This document shows positions 1 through 8,291 of a DNA stretch of 49,530 nucleotides, one piece after another. The translations under genes and the position numbers were made by a program. The stretch spans positions 1 to 49,530 of the forward strand of contig NZ_JAUMYY010000009.1 of NCBI RefSeq assembly GCF_030528405.1, read 5' to 3'. The stretch's first letter is position 1. Each line of letters opens with the position of its first letter. The DNA comes from Fusobacterium sp. (GTDB lineage Bacteria > Fusobacteriota > Fusobacteriia > Fusobacteriales > Fusobacteriaceae). The notes beneath the pieces were generated by a model, which worked only from the letters and a program-made list of their open reading frames with translations, did no database searches and was not told the origin of the DNA.

Positions 1-3
1 AAT

Positions 4-50
4 AAAAAAAATGGGACTATTTCTCTTTAAACATGAAATAGTCCCTTTTT
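4..50 (-). terminator. Rho-independent terminator of the helicase-nuclease gene
   Basis: A 10-bp inverted repeat (GGGACTATTT at 13-22, AAATAGTCCC at 36-45) is flanked by an A-run on the left (4-11) and a T-run on the right (46-50). Read on the minus strand it follows the stop codon at 54 directly and ends in a U-tract. The flanks would let it work in both directions. Confidence 0.85.
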
Positions 51-53
51 ATC

Positions 54-3000
54 TTATAATACTTCCTTTTCCATCTCCCATTCTTTTAAAATTTCCTCAG
101 CCCTTTTTACAAGTTTTTCCTTTAAAAGATTTTTTGGATGTGTTTCATCAATTTTTTCTGCTTTTATATCAAACTCTGAAAGTTCCCTTATAATTTTCTT
201 TATAGTCTCTTCAGGATTACTATAATATTCACTTCCTCGAACACGTATAAATCTCCAACCAAGTCTTTCTAAAATAGTTTGGCGTTCCATATCTTCTTTT
301 ATGCTGTCTTTACCGCTATTATTTAGATCTCCATCACATTCTATAGCAATTTTTTTTGCTCCATAAGTAACAACCATATCTATACGATATGAGCCTACTC
401 GCCAATCTTGAACTATATTATAACCTTGCTCTTTTAATTCCTTTGCTATTGCAACTTCTAGTTGAGATTCTATCTTTTTTTCTCGACTTCCTATCTGTTC
501 TCCAAAACTTTCAGGATTCATTACATATTCAATCAAGTCTTTTCGTATATCTCCTATCTTTAAATCTTTTGTAATATCTAAAGAATGAACTACCCATAAT
601 TGATTTTTAGCACGACTAGCAGCAACATTATATCTTTGCTTCATTGCTTTTCCAACACCTTCTCCTGTAATTCGAAGAGGACTATCTCCCTCATTACTAT
701 CAACAAGTGAAATAAAAATCACATCTCTTTCATCTCCTTGAAAATGCGAAGCATTTCCACATAAAATTTTTCTTTTTTCAAAATCAAGAGGTTTTATTTT
801 TTCCAAAGCTAAGTGATTTATCCTATTTGCCTGTTCATCTCCTAAAAGTGATATTGCACCAAAAGTCATATTTTTATATTCTTCAAATTCCATACATGCG
901 AGCATAAGTGCAACTATTGTTTTTGCTTCTTTTTCATTTATTTTTTGTTTATCATTTCTCAAACCGTTCTTTAAGTAATATGAAACAGTTGCTGGTTTTA
1001 TTGGTACTAAGCTGTCATCTCTTAAAGCTTTTATCTTATATTCATATGATAATCTATTGCTATAACCTATTATGTCAGGCACACATCTAAAATGTTCTCT
1101 TAACATAAGAGATGGGAAAGTCGTTTTTGCTATATCATACAATGAAGATTTCATATCATAAAGATGTGCATTTGGTATTATTCCTTTAATAAACATATTA
1201 GATAAATTAGTCATTTTATCTACATCTAAACCTACTGCTGATGGGCTAACTTGCTCATCATCTCCAACTATAATTATTTTCTTTGCGAGATATAAAATAG
1301 CAAGAGCAGAAATATCAGATTGACTTGCCTCATCAATAATTACAATATCAAATTTATTTGTCTTAGGATCTAAACTTTCAAGTGCTTTATTTACAGGCAT
1401 TACCCATGCAGGAACTGCAGTTTGACATTTTGCCATTAATTTTTTTGCTTCTTTTCTAAGTGCTGGTGCTGTTTTTCCTGTTCCTTTTCCAATTTTTTTT
1501 ACAGTTAATTTCCATCCCTGCAAGGCTTGTTTTTGTGAAATATCTTTTTCTATTCTATTTAATAATTGTAACCAAGCTAAGTTTTCAACTAGTTTTCCTG
1601 TAACTTTTTTTAACTCTTTACTTAAATTTACAGCTTTATATTGATACTCTTCAAAAGGTATAGCTATTATCTCATTAAGTACACTGGAAAATTTCTTCCA
1701 CTTCCATGCTTTTTTTATATTTTCAGGTGGTCTCGATTCTCCATGAATACCTATACGATTTTTTATTAATTCTGCCCATTCAGGTGCTACAGTCATAATA
1801 GATGATATCAGCTTTTCTCTTTCAATTATAAAAGAATTCTTTGAGTACAGTTCTGCAAGTCTTGCGTGTAATTCTTTATACTTTAAAATATCCTTATCTA
1901 GTAATGCAACTTTTAAATTTTTACATAATGATGAATTTGTAAAAGATTTTTCTTCCAGTAATTCAATAGTTTTTTCATATTTACTCGAGAGATTAGTAGA
2001 ATTTGAATTGATATTTATTAATATATCAATGCACTGTGGTAAATAGAAATAAAAATTTTCTATAAGCCCGCTTGTTTCCTCAATAAGATTTGAAAAACTT
2101 TTTTTCTCTATCAATATACTACTATCTAAATTTGCTATTTCAATTAAATTTTGTATTTTAGGATAGATTTCGTTATACCAATTTACAGAATTTTTAATTT
2201 TTTCTACATAGTTTATTGCAGTATGCTCAGGTTCCTCTCCAAAATTTTTAAAACTTAGCCCTCCTTTTTTTTCAATTAATTCATACCATAGCTTTGAAAG
2301 TTCTTCACGCTTCATTTGCAAATTATAAAAGGCTATCAAGGCTTCACAATCAGCTACTGTTTCAATTGTGTTACCGTTGATTCGAGCTTTTTCATAAATT
2401 TCCATCCATTCTTTTGGTTTAAAAAAGCTAAAAGAATTTATTTTTTTACCTTTTGATAAATGCTCTCTCATTTCATCAAGGCTTTGGAGAGTTTGCTTTG
2501 ACTTTACAAGCTTAGCTTCTATAGTCTTTCCTATAAGTAGAAGAGCTGTATCACCTGAATATTTATATAAATCTTCTATTTTTTGAGCTAAGGATAACCA
2601 AATAGCTTTAAAGCCTCCTCCTTTTTTCCCATCTAAAATTGAATATATTTGCCATTCTTCTATTTTAGAAGTTTCTATTTTATTTTCTTCAAGATATTTT
2701 TTTAATTCTTTTAACCTTAAATCATCGTATTTCTTACAAAAATTTTTTCCAGCTATTTTTAACATTTTATTAGCATAGTCAACTTCAAAATTCTTAACTC
2801 TTAAATTGTTTAATATTTCACGATTTTCATCTAAAAGTGAAGATTGTTCCATCAACAAAATTTCAAATTCTTCTGGCTTAATTATAAAATCTGGTTCTGG
2901 AAGTGAAGTCCCCAATTCTTTTTCTTCATTCTGGCTTATAAATTCATTAGTTTTATAAAGATAAGCTAGTTCATTCTCACTAAGTGGAAAATCTTTAGCT

Positions 3001-4616
3001 AAATTTACTTTTCCAGGAATATATGATAAATTCTCCTTATTATCATACACAAATTTTCCTGCTTGTGAGGCTGTATAGCTTTCATCTTCAAAAATTATAT
3101 TTTCAAATTCTTTATGCTTTATAGAAAAGATTTCCCTACGTGCCTCATCTAATTCATTAAAAATACTATCTCTTTGTTTTTTAAGTTCCTCTATATTTTT
3201 TTCTAAATCTGAGGCAGAATGTGAAGAAATATATTCTGTTATTCCATCAATCGATCTCTCCATATCTTTATTATTATCATCTAAAACTGAAACACATAAA
3301 TTTTGTAATTCTGGGCTTAGTTTTTCTTTTACCACTGATAAAGCCTTTTTAGTATGACTTGTAACAAGTATATTTTTCCCCTGTGCCAAAAAATGACCCA
3401 TCAAATTAGCTATAGTATGTGTTTTTCCAGTTCCTGGAGGTCCTTGCACTAGAACGGCATTATAATTTTCAATTCTTCTAGCAATTTCAAGTTGTTCTCT
3501 ATTAGCTTCCTTAGAAAACAAAATTTTTCTATCTTCTCCACTTATGGCTGATAAACTTTCACTTATATCCTGAATTTCTTTTATTTCTGTATATTGTGAA
3601 ACATTTTCTCCTATCAAATTTAAAAGAGGACCTGTTAATTCTCCTGTTTCTTCCAATTGACTAATTATTTCTTCTATTGATTTTACAACTCCACTAGTTC
3701 TTTTTCTGATAAAAAATACTGGATTGTTATATACAATAAGTCTGTCATCCGTTTTGATTTTATCCTCTATATTTTCAATATAACTACTTTTAGAATCTAA
3801 ACTATGTACTAAAGTTTTTAAAAAATTTGGACTTTCTATTCTATCTAGTGGATGATAAAAATTTTCTAAAAGTACCTCTTTTAAATTTTTAACGGCTGAG
3901 TGATTTATAAAATTTATAGTTTGTAATAACATAGTATAAATTTCAGGCTCTGAATCTGTGTCAACTATTCTAATTACATTATTTAATGCATCAAAGTCCA
4001 TTGAAACTTTTTTCATTAAAATAGGATGTCTTACTTTTTTATTAGCAAGACTTTCACACTCCATTATTCCTTGCCCTACCATGAGTTCTAAAATTTCTGA
4101 ATCTCTATCCAAATCTGTATATTTTAAATAGAGTTCATTGAACAATTTACGAGTTGCTTCTATTAATTTTTGTCTTTCTACCCATTGTTCTCTCTCTAAA
4201 TAAAATTTTTCAAAGCTCTCTATTCTAGTCTTTTTATCTTCAAATTTTTCAAAATCTTTTAAATCCTCTATAGTTTCTTCAACATTCTTTGGTTTTTTTT
4301 CAACTTTTTCCAATTTTTTATTATAGTCGTACCAATCATCATTAATCCATCCCTCTAAAATTTTAGGTAATGTTGGTATTTTTTCAAAGTCTGGTTTTTT
4401 TACTTCTAATAGAATTGCTCTATCTGAATTAAACGCTTCGCTCTCTTCTAAACCTCTATCCATATAATTTAAATTTATATACTTACTTTTAAGTGGAATA
4501 TCTGAGATAAATTTTATCCACTCCTGTTTTGCAATATCATTTATAACTGGATATTTTTGAGCATATAGTTCCATTATGTATTTAAAAAGACTAATTGCTT
4601 TTTCTTTATTTTCCAT
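54..4616 (-). CDS. SF1 (Upf1-like) helicase fused to a C-terminal Vsr/MTES_1575-like nuclease
   Basis: A 1520-residue protein. Seen: Walker A GPPGTGKT near residue 391, Walker B IIDEASQS near 1092, GDDEQ near 1113, FQGDERDV near 1293 and the arginine-finger motif AASRAKNQLW near 1330. This is the Upf1/DNA2-type superfamily 1 helicase order. A long, helical, largely coiled region of about 550 residues separates Walker A from Walker B. The last ~110 residues hold a PD-(D/E)XK-type nuclease (YRIDMVV...IAIECDGD, near 1412-1427, then RQTILERLGWRFIRVRGSEYY), as in the MTES_1575/Vsr-like family. ATG start with a strong AAGGAGG just upstream; monocistronic, with its own promoter and terminator. Helicase plus Vsr-like nuclease in one chain is known among candidate anti-phage proteins; a defence role here is inference. 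A housekeeping repair role is the alternative. Confidence 0.85.
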   Translation of the reverse strand: MENKEKAISLFKYIMELYAQKYPVINDIAKQEWIKFISDIPLKSKYINLNYMDRGLEESEAFNSDRAILLEVKKPDFEKIPTLPKILEGWINDDWYDYNKKLEKVEKKPKNVEETIEDLKDFEKFEDKKTRIESFEKFYLEREQWVERQKLIEATRKLFNELYLKYTDLDRDSEILELMVGQGIMECESLANKKVRHPILMKKVSMDFDALNNVIRIVDTDSEPEIYTMLLQTINFINHSAVKNLKEVLLENFYHPLDRIESPNFLKTLVHSLDSKSSYIENIEDKIKTDDRLIVYNNPVFFIRKRTSGVVKSIEEIISQLEETGELTGPLLNLIGENVSQYTEIKEIQDISESLSAISGEDRKILFSKEANREQLEIARRIENYNAVLVQGPPGTGKTHTIANLMGHFLAQGKNILVTSHTKKALSVVKEKLSPELQNLCVSVLDDNNKDMERSIDGITEYISSHSASDLEKNIEELKKQRDSIFNELDEARREIFSIKHKEFENIIFEDESYTASQAGKFVYDNKENLSYIPGKVNLAKDFPLSENELAYLYKTNEFISQNEEKELGTSLPEPDFIIKPEEFEILLMEQSSLLDENREILNNLRVKNFEVDYANKMLKIAGKNFCKKYDDLRLKELKKYLEENKIETSKIEEWQIYSILDGKKGGGFKAIWLSLAQKIEDLYKYSGDTALLLIGKTIEAKLVKSKQTLQSLDEMREHLSKGKKINSFSFFKPKEWMEIYEKARINGNTIETVADCEALIAFYNLQMKREELSKLWYELIEKKGGLSFKNFGEEPEHTAINYVEKIKNSVNWYNEIYPKIQNLIEIANLDSSILIEKKSFSNLIEETSGLIENFYFYLPQCIDILININSNSTNLSSKYEKTIELLEEKSFTNSSLCKNLKVALLDKDILKYKELHARLAELYSKNSFIIEREKLISSIMTVAPEWAELIKNRIGIHGESRPPENIKKAWKWKKFSSVLNEIIAIPFEEYQYKAVNLSKELKKVTGKLVENLAWLQLLNRIEKDISQKQALQGWKLTVKKIGKGTGKTAPALRKEAKKLMAKCQTAVPAWVMPVNKALESLDPKTNKFDIVIIDEASQSDISALAILYLAKKIIIVGDDEQVSPSAVGLDVDKMTNLSNMFIKGIIPNAHLYDMKSSLYDIAKTTFPSLMLREHFRCVPDIIGYSNRLSYEYKIKALRDDSLVPIKPATVSYYLKNGLRNDKQKINEKEAKTIVALMLACMEFEEYKNMTFGAISLLGDEQANRINHLALEKIKPLDFEKRKILCGNASHFQGDERDVIFISLVDSNEGDSPLRITGEGVGKAMKQRYNVAASRAKNQLWVVHSLDITKDLKIGDIRKDLIEYVMNPESFGEQIGSREKKIESQLEVAIAKELKEQGYNIVQDWRVGSYRIDMVVTYGAKKIAIECDGDLNNSGKDSIKEDMERQTILERLGWRFIRVRGSEYYSNPEETIKKIIRELSEFDIKAEKIDETHPKNLLKEKLVKRAEEILKEWEMEKEVL

Positions 4617-4659
4617 TTTTCCTCCTTAAGAGATTTTTTTGATTTTGAAATATTATTTT

Positions 4660-4689
4660 ATTCTACCATATATTTTTAATTTAATTCAA
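4660..4689 (-). promoter_or_regulatory. Sigma70-type promoter of the helicase-nuclease gene
   Basis: On the minus strand, a -35 TTGAAT (4684-4689) and a -10 TAGAAT (4660-4665) are 18 bp apart. The -10 is preceded by TGG, an extended -10. It lies about 45 bp upstream of the start codon. Confidence 0.6.
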
Positions 4690-4733
4690 GAATATGAAAA
4701 CTTAAAATATAAATATTAATCAAAATTTTATTA

Positions 4734-4762
4734 TTGACATATTTTTTTTTGCATGCTATTAT
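4734..4762 (+). promoter_or_regulatory. Strong promoter of the tRNA pair
   Basis: A consensus -35 TTGACA (4734-4739) and a -10 TATTAT (4757-4762) are separated by 17 bp, with an extended TGC before the -10. The start site would fall a few bases before the first tRNA, as expected for a stable-RNA promoter. Confidence 0.85.
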
Positions 4763-4777
4763 AGTTAAGTTGTCAGA

Positions 4778-4854
4778 CGGAATATAGCGCAGTCCGGTAG
4801 CGCACCTGCCTTGGGAGCAGGGGGTCGCAAGTTCGAATCTTGCTATTCCGACCA
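4778..4854 (+). tRNA. tRNA-Pro(UGG)
   Basis: A 77-nt cloverleaf. The acceptor arm pairs CGGAATA with TATTCCG. The anticodon stem CCTGC/GCAGG closes the loop CTTGGGA, which gives anticodon TGG. The T-loop GTTCGAATC is present, and the CCA end is encoded. Confidence 0.97.
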
Positions 4855-4856
4855 TT

Positions 4857-4931
4857 TGGGGTGTCGCCAAGCGGTAAGGCAACGGACTTTGACTCCGTTA
4901 TGCGTTGGTTCGAATCCAGCCACCCCAGCCA
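4857..4931 (+). tRNA. tRNA-Gln(UUG)
   Basis: A 75-nt cloverleaf two bases after tRNA-Pro. The acceptor arm pairs TGGGGTG with CACCCCA. The anticodon stem ACGGA/TCCGT closes the loop CTTTGAC, which gives anticodon TTG. The T-loop is GGTTCGAATCC and the CCA end is encoded. It is co-transcribed with tRNA-Pro. Confidence 0.97.
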
Positions 4932-4948
4932 TAAAAATAAGACTATTG

Positions 4949-4984
4949 AGCTAAATGAATTATTAAATTTATTTAGCTTTTTTA
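4949..4984 (+). terminator. Terminator after the tRNA pair
   Basis: Inverted repeat AGCTAAAT (4949-4956) and ATTTAGCT (4971-4978), followed by a T-run. Confidence 0.85.
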
Positions 4985-5040
4985 TATTAGAAAAAATTTA
5001 AATAAAAATATTACTAAATCGAAAAACAAAGTATAAAATA

Positions 5041-5069
5041 TTCAAACTTTTTCTATAATATGTTATAAT
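5041..5069 (+). promoter_or_regulatory. Probable promoter of the SPFH/zinc-ribbon operon
   Basis: A -35-like TTCAAA (5041-5046) and a perfect -10 TATAAT (5064-5069) are 17 bp apart, about 100 bp upstream of the first gene. Confidence 0.55.
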
Positions 5070-5087
5070 ATGATACTAATTATAATA

Positions 5088-5103
5088 ATAGATTCGAATC
5101 TAT
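5088..5103. promoter_or_regulatory. 16-bp perfect palindrome, possible operator
   Basis: ATAGATTCGAATCTAT reads the same on both strands. It sits about 20 bp after the predicted -10, inside the leader of the operon. The position suits a repressor site, but no regulator is identified. Confidence 0.4.
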
Positions 5104-5175
5104 CCAAGAAAAAAATAATTTTTATAATAAATACTAGAACCTATTAATTTTTGTAAAAGATTTAAGGAGGTTATT

Positions 5176-6489
5176 ATGGGAATCTTAAGAGTTGGAATAG
5201 AAGTTGCTTCAAGTGTGCTAGCTGATCAATGGAGAGAATATTTTTACTGTCCTTCATTAAAAGAAAATGTTTTAATAAAAAAAGGTGAAAATAAAAATAA
5301 AGAAAATAATAAAGGTAGTTCAAATATTATTTCTAATGGCTCTATTATTACAGTTAATGAGGGACAATGTATGATGATAGTTGAGCAGGGAGCTATTGTT
5401 GAATTTTCATCTACTCCTGGAGAATTTATATATGATAATTTTACAGAATCAAGTATTTTTTATGATGGCTTAAAAAAAGGAATCACTGAAAGTTTTAAAA
5501 CCTTTAAAAAAAGGTTTACAATGGCTGGTTCAACAGGAAAAGATCAGAGAATATATTATTTTAATACAAAGGAATTACTAGGAAATAAATATGGAACTGC
5601 AAATCCTATACCTTTTCGTGTTTTAGATACAAATATAGGTTTAGATATTGACATATCAATTCGTTGCCACGGTGAGTATGCATATAAAATTGTAGATCCT
5701 ATTTTATTTTATAAAAATATTGCTGGGAATATAGAAAATGAATTCACAAGAGATAGAATAGATTCACAATTAAAAAGTGAACTTTTAACAGCTCTTCAAC
5801 CAGCCTTTGGTAAACTTTCTGTTCGAGGGATAAGATACAGTACTTTGCCAGGTCATACTACAGAGCTTGTAGAGGCATTAAATGAAATTTTGGCACCTAA
5901 TTGGGGAGAAAGATATGGTATTGAAATAACATCTTTTGGTTTCAATTCTATAAAAGCCTCTGAGGAAGATGAAAAGTTAATGAAAGATTTTCAATCAAAA
6001 GCTATTTTTAGAAATCCAGGTATGGCAGCAGCTCAACTTGTAGGAGCACAATCAGAAGCTATGAAATTAGCAGCTTCAAATACAGGAACAGGAGCGATGA
6101 TGGCGTTTGCTGGCTTAAATATGGCAACAAATGCAGGTGGAATGAATATAGGAAATTTATTTCAAATGGATCAAAATGAACAAAGAACAGAAACTAAAAA
6201 AGAGGTTGTTTCTGGAATGAGTTGGCTTTGCTCATGTGGAACTACAAATAAAGGCAAATTTTGTATTGAATGTGGAAAGGCAAAACCTGAAGCACAAAAT
6301 ACTTGGTCTTGTTCATGTGGAGAAGAAAACAAAGGCAAATTCTGTATGGAATGCGGTAAACCAAAACCAGCAGGAGTTCCACAATATAAATGTGATAAAT
6401 GTGGTTGGGAACCTAAGCTAGGAACAAAACCTCCTAAGTTTTGTCCAGAATGTGGAGATGTATTTGATGATGGAGATCTTATAAAATAA
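5176..6489 (+). CDS. SPFH-domain protein with three C-terminal zinc ribbons
   Basis: A 437-residue protein with AAGGAGG just before the ATG. The first ~275 residues form an SPFH (band-7-like) domain of the virion-core-like COG4260 type, including the conserved opening with LADQWREYF. There is no obvious signal peptide or membrane span. A short A/G/M-rich linker (about 285-330) follows. Then come two CxCG-x8-CxxCG ribbons (near 352 and 380) and a longer CxxCG...CxxCG ribbon (about 405-430). Relatives such as Bacillus YdjI sit in envelope-stress operons with other zinc-ribbon or PspA-like proteins. SPFH proteins form membrane-attached oligomers. The specific role here is unknown. It is first in a three-gene operon. 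Confidence 0.85.
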   Translation: MGILRVGIEVASSVLADQWREYFYCPSLKENVLIKKGENKNKENNKGSSNIISNGSIITVNEGQCMMIVEQGAIVEFSSTPGEFIYDNFTESSIFYDGLKKGITESFKTFKKRFTMAGSTGKDQRIYYFNTKELLGNKYGTANPIPFRVLDTNIGLDIDISIRCHGEYAYKIVDPILFYKNIAGNIENEFTRDRIDSQLKSELLTALQPAFGKLSVRGIRYSTLPGHTTELVEALNEILAPNWGERYGIEITSFGFNSIKASEEDEKLMKDFQSKAIFRNPGMAAAQLVGAQSEAMKLAASNTGTGAMMAFAGLNMATNAGGMNIGNLFQMDQNEQRTETKKEVVSGMSWLCSCGTTNKGKFCIECGKAKPEAQNTWSCSCGEENKGKFCMECGKPKPAGVPQYKCDKCGWEPKLGTKPPKFCPECGDVFDDGDLIK

Positions 6490-6507
6490 TAATTTTGGGA
6501 GGAAGAA

Positions 6508-7032
6508 ATGTATTTAAATGAAAAAAAATTAAATAGGATACTATTATTTAGTAAAATAAGAATTGGTATATTTTCATTTTTTGCCTTTATTTTTCTTTTT
6601 TCTATCTATGGAGCTTTTACAGATGAACCACAGCTTAAAGATGGTTTATGGTTGTATCTATCTTTAGCTTTATTTTTTATCTTTTTAGTCTATAGAGATA
6701 TTGTAAAGTTTAATTTAATGAGAGCAGCTATGATGTATAATGGTATATTTATATTAGACTTTGATGGTTATATCAGTCTTAATGAACTTGCAGTTAAAAC
6801 TGAAAAAAATGAAAAAAAAGTATCAAAAGAAATAAAAAAATTAATTGAAAAACATATTTTTCAAAATATTTCTTTGGAATTTGGAGAAAAACCACAGGTT
6901 ATTTTAATGAAAAAAGTGGAAAAAAATGAAACTATAACTGAATCAGTTGACTGTCCTTACTGTGGAGCAACAGTTCTTAAAAGAAAAGGCTTTTCATCTA
7001 AGTGTGAATTTTGTGGTAATGATATTATGTAA
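6508..7032 (+). CDS. Membrane protein with winged-helix-like segment and C-terminal zinc ribbon
   Basis: A 174-residue protein. Two hydrophobic spans (about 10-35 and 48-68) are followed by a charged region, about 75-135, with the alternating helices of a small winged-helix fold (LNELAVKTEKNEKKVSKEI). A zinc ribbon ends the chain (CPYC near 149, CEFC near 168). GGAGG lies before the ATG, and the gene begins 18 bp after the SPFH gene. The shared zinc ribbon suggests that it works with the SPFH protein at the inner membrane. No exact family is recognised. Confidence 0.7.
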   Translation: MYLNEKKLNRILLFSKIRIGIFSFFAFIFLFSIYGAFTDEPQLKDGLWLYLSLALFFIFLVYRDIVKFNLMRAAMMYNGIFILDFDGYISLNELAVKTEKNEKKVSKEIKKLIEKHIFQNISLEFGEKPQVILMKKVEKNETITESVDCPYCGATVLKRKGFSSKCEFCGNDIM

Positions 7033-7058
7033 AATTTTTATGAAAATAAGGGGGAAAT

Positions 7059-7592
7059 ATGAAAAAAATAGCTTTTTTTATTCTTTTTTGTTTCAGTTTT
7101 TTAAGTTATAGTATGGAAAATAAATTATATAAAGAATATTATAATGCACGTTTTGGTTATTCTTTAGATGTCCCTGTAGAAAACATTGAAGTAAATCTTG
7201 AAGAGAGTGAGGCTGATAATGGTGATGGAATAATAATTATAGCAGACAAAAACATCACTTCAAGTGTATTTGGAGGCTTTTTTATATCTCCTGAAGATGC
7301 TGCTGATGGAATAGGAGCTTCACTGGAAACTTTAAAAACTTATTATAATAATAGTATAAAAGAACATTCAAATGGGTTAGCATATCATATCTTTAAAAAA
7401 GATTATTGTGTTATTTCTTATCTGAAAAATGATGTTATCTACTATGAAAAAGTAATGTTAAATGAAAGATCAGGATCTTTTGTGAAACTGCAATTTAGCT
7501 ATCCTAAGAATAAAAATAAGGAAATGAAATCCGTAGTAGAGAGAGTTAGTAAAAGTTTAAAAGTTAATTTACCATCTGTTTATGATAACTAG
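7059..7592 (+). CDS. Small secreted protein of unknown function
   Basis: A 177-residue protein. Residues 1-18 form a clear Sec signal peptide (MKK, hydrophobic core, then SYS), with no lipobox. The mature part starts with LYKEYYNARFGYSLDVP. This recalls small exported proteins whose N-terminus reads as a tail-anchored PsbP-like sheet, but I cannot assign a family. GGGGG lies before the ATG, and it is 26 bp after the membrane zinc-ribbon gene. Probably the last gene of the operon, acting in the periplasm. Confidence 0.7.
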   Translation: MKKIAFFILFCFSFLSYSMENKLYKEYYNARFGYSLDVPVENIEVNLEESEADNGDGIIIIADKNITSSVFGGFFISPEDAADGIGASLETLKTYYNNSIKEHSNGLAYHIFKKDYCVISYLKNDVIYYEKVMLNERSGSFVKLQFSYPKNKNKEMKSVVERVSKSLKVNLPSVYDN

Positions 7593-7718
7593 TTTTTTAA
7601 AATAATAGAAAATTAAAGGAAATAAAAACTCGTGTATATTTAAAAAAATTTCATTTTAAAAGAATTTCATTGTTAACTTTTTATAATTAAATTTTTGTAA
7701 CAAAGAATAAAAATAAGG

Positions 7719-7770
7719 AAATGGAGCTATATAGGCAAAATTAAAATATTGCAACAGCTCCATTTTTATT
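7719..7770 (+). terminator. Terminator between converging transcripts
   Basis: Inverted repeat ATGGAGCT (7721-7728) and AGCTCCAT (7756-7763), followed by TTTTATT. It could end the SPFH operon and also, less efficiently, the minus-strand genes from the right. Confidence 0.7.
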
Positions 7771-7832
7771 GTTAATAGCTTACAGATTTTTCTACACTCT
7801 TTTTTTCAATATTAATTAAAATTAATTTTTTA

Positions 7833-8291
7833 TTAAATTACTTTATTTTTAAGAAAATCTTCTTTAAGAATAGTCTTGTAATTTTCAGCTTCATTTATAT
7901 AATCTTTTGGAATAGAATCTTTATCATAAACTTTTTTATCAGGTCCTATGTAACGGATAAGCTCCTGATTTTTATCAAAGTAATATCTTTTTTCTTCCAA
8001 TTTCGCCTTTTTAATTTCTTTTCCATAATCATCAAGAAAGTGAGTTTTTAATGTTGAATATAGAAAATAAATTTTATAATCTTTTATATAGTATTCATCT
8101 ACAATATCTTGACTTACATTCATATAGTAAAATATGATTTTTTTAATTTTTTTATCTTTAATATAAAATTCAGTATAAAAATCCCCTTCTCCTTGAATTG
8201 TTTTTACAGTATATTTCTTTTCACTATTGGTATTTGTAAATTCTTTTCTAATTTCTTTAACAATTTTTTCAACTTCATTTACATTACTGGT
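7833..8291 (-). pseudogene. Fragment of a hypothetical protein without a usable start
   Basis: An open frame of 152 codons runs from just after a stop at 8292-8294 down to 7833. Its upstream part is clearly coding in character (VEKIVKEIRKEF..., KKYTVKTIQGEGDFYTEFY). The only ATG is at 8121-8123, in the middle of the domain, with no Shine-Dalgarno sequence. The frame overlaps the end of the preceding gene by 13 bases in another frame. The beginning therefore appears to have been lost to a frameshift or truncation. The repeated pattern (YIKDKKIKKIIFYY, then YIKDYKIYFLYS) suggests a beta-rich repeat protein. The function is unknown. The 96-residue piece from 8123 alone would be a partial product. 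Confidence 0.55.

Noticed and set aside
4676-4882. Minus-strand open frame of 68 codons covering the tRNA genes
   Set aside because: It is the antisense of tRNA-Pro and tRNA-Gln; the cloverleaves explain the sequence.
4778-4984. tRNA genes as an integration site of a mobile island
   Set aside because: I found no repeat of the tRNA 3' ends and no integrase in the window.
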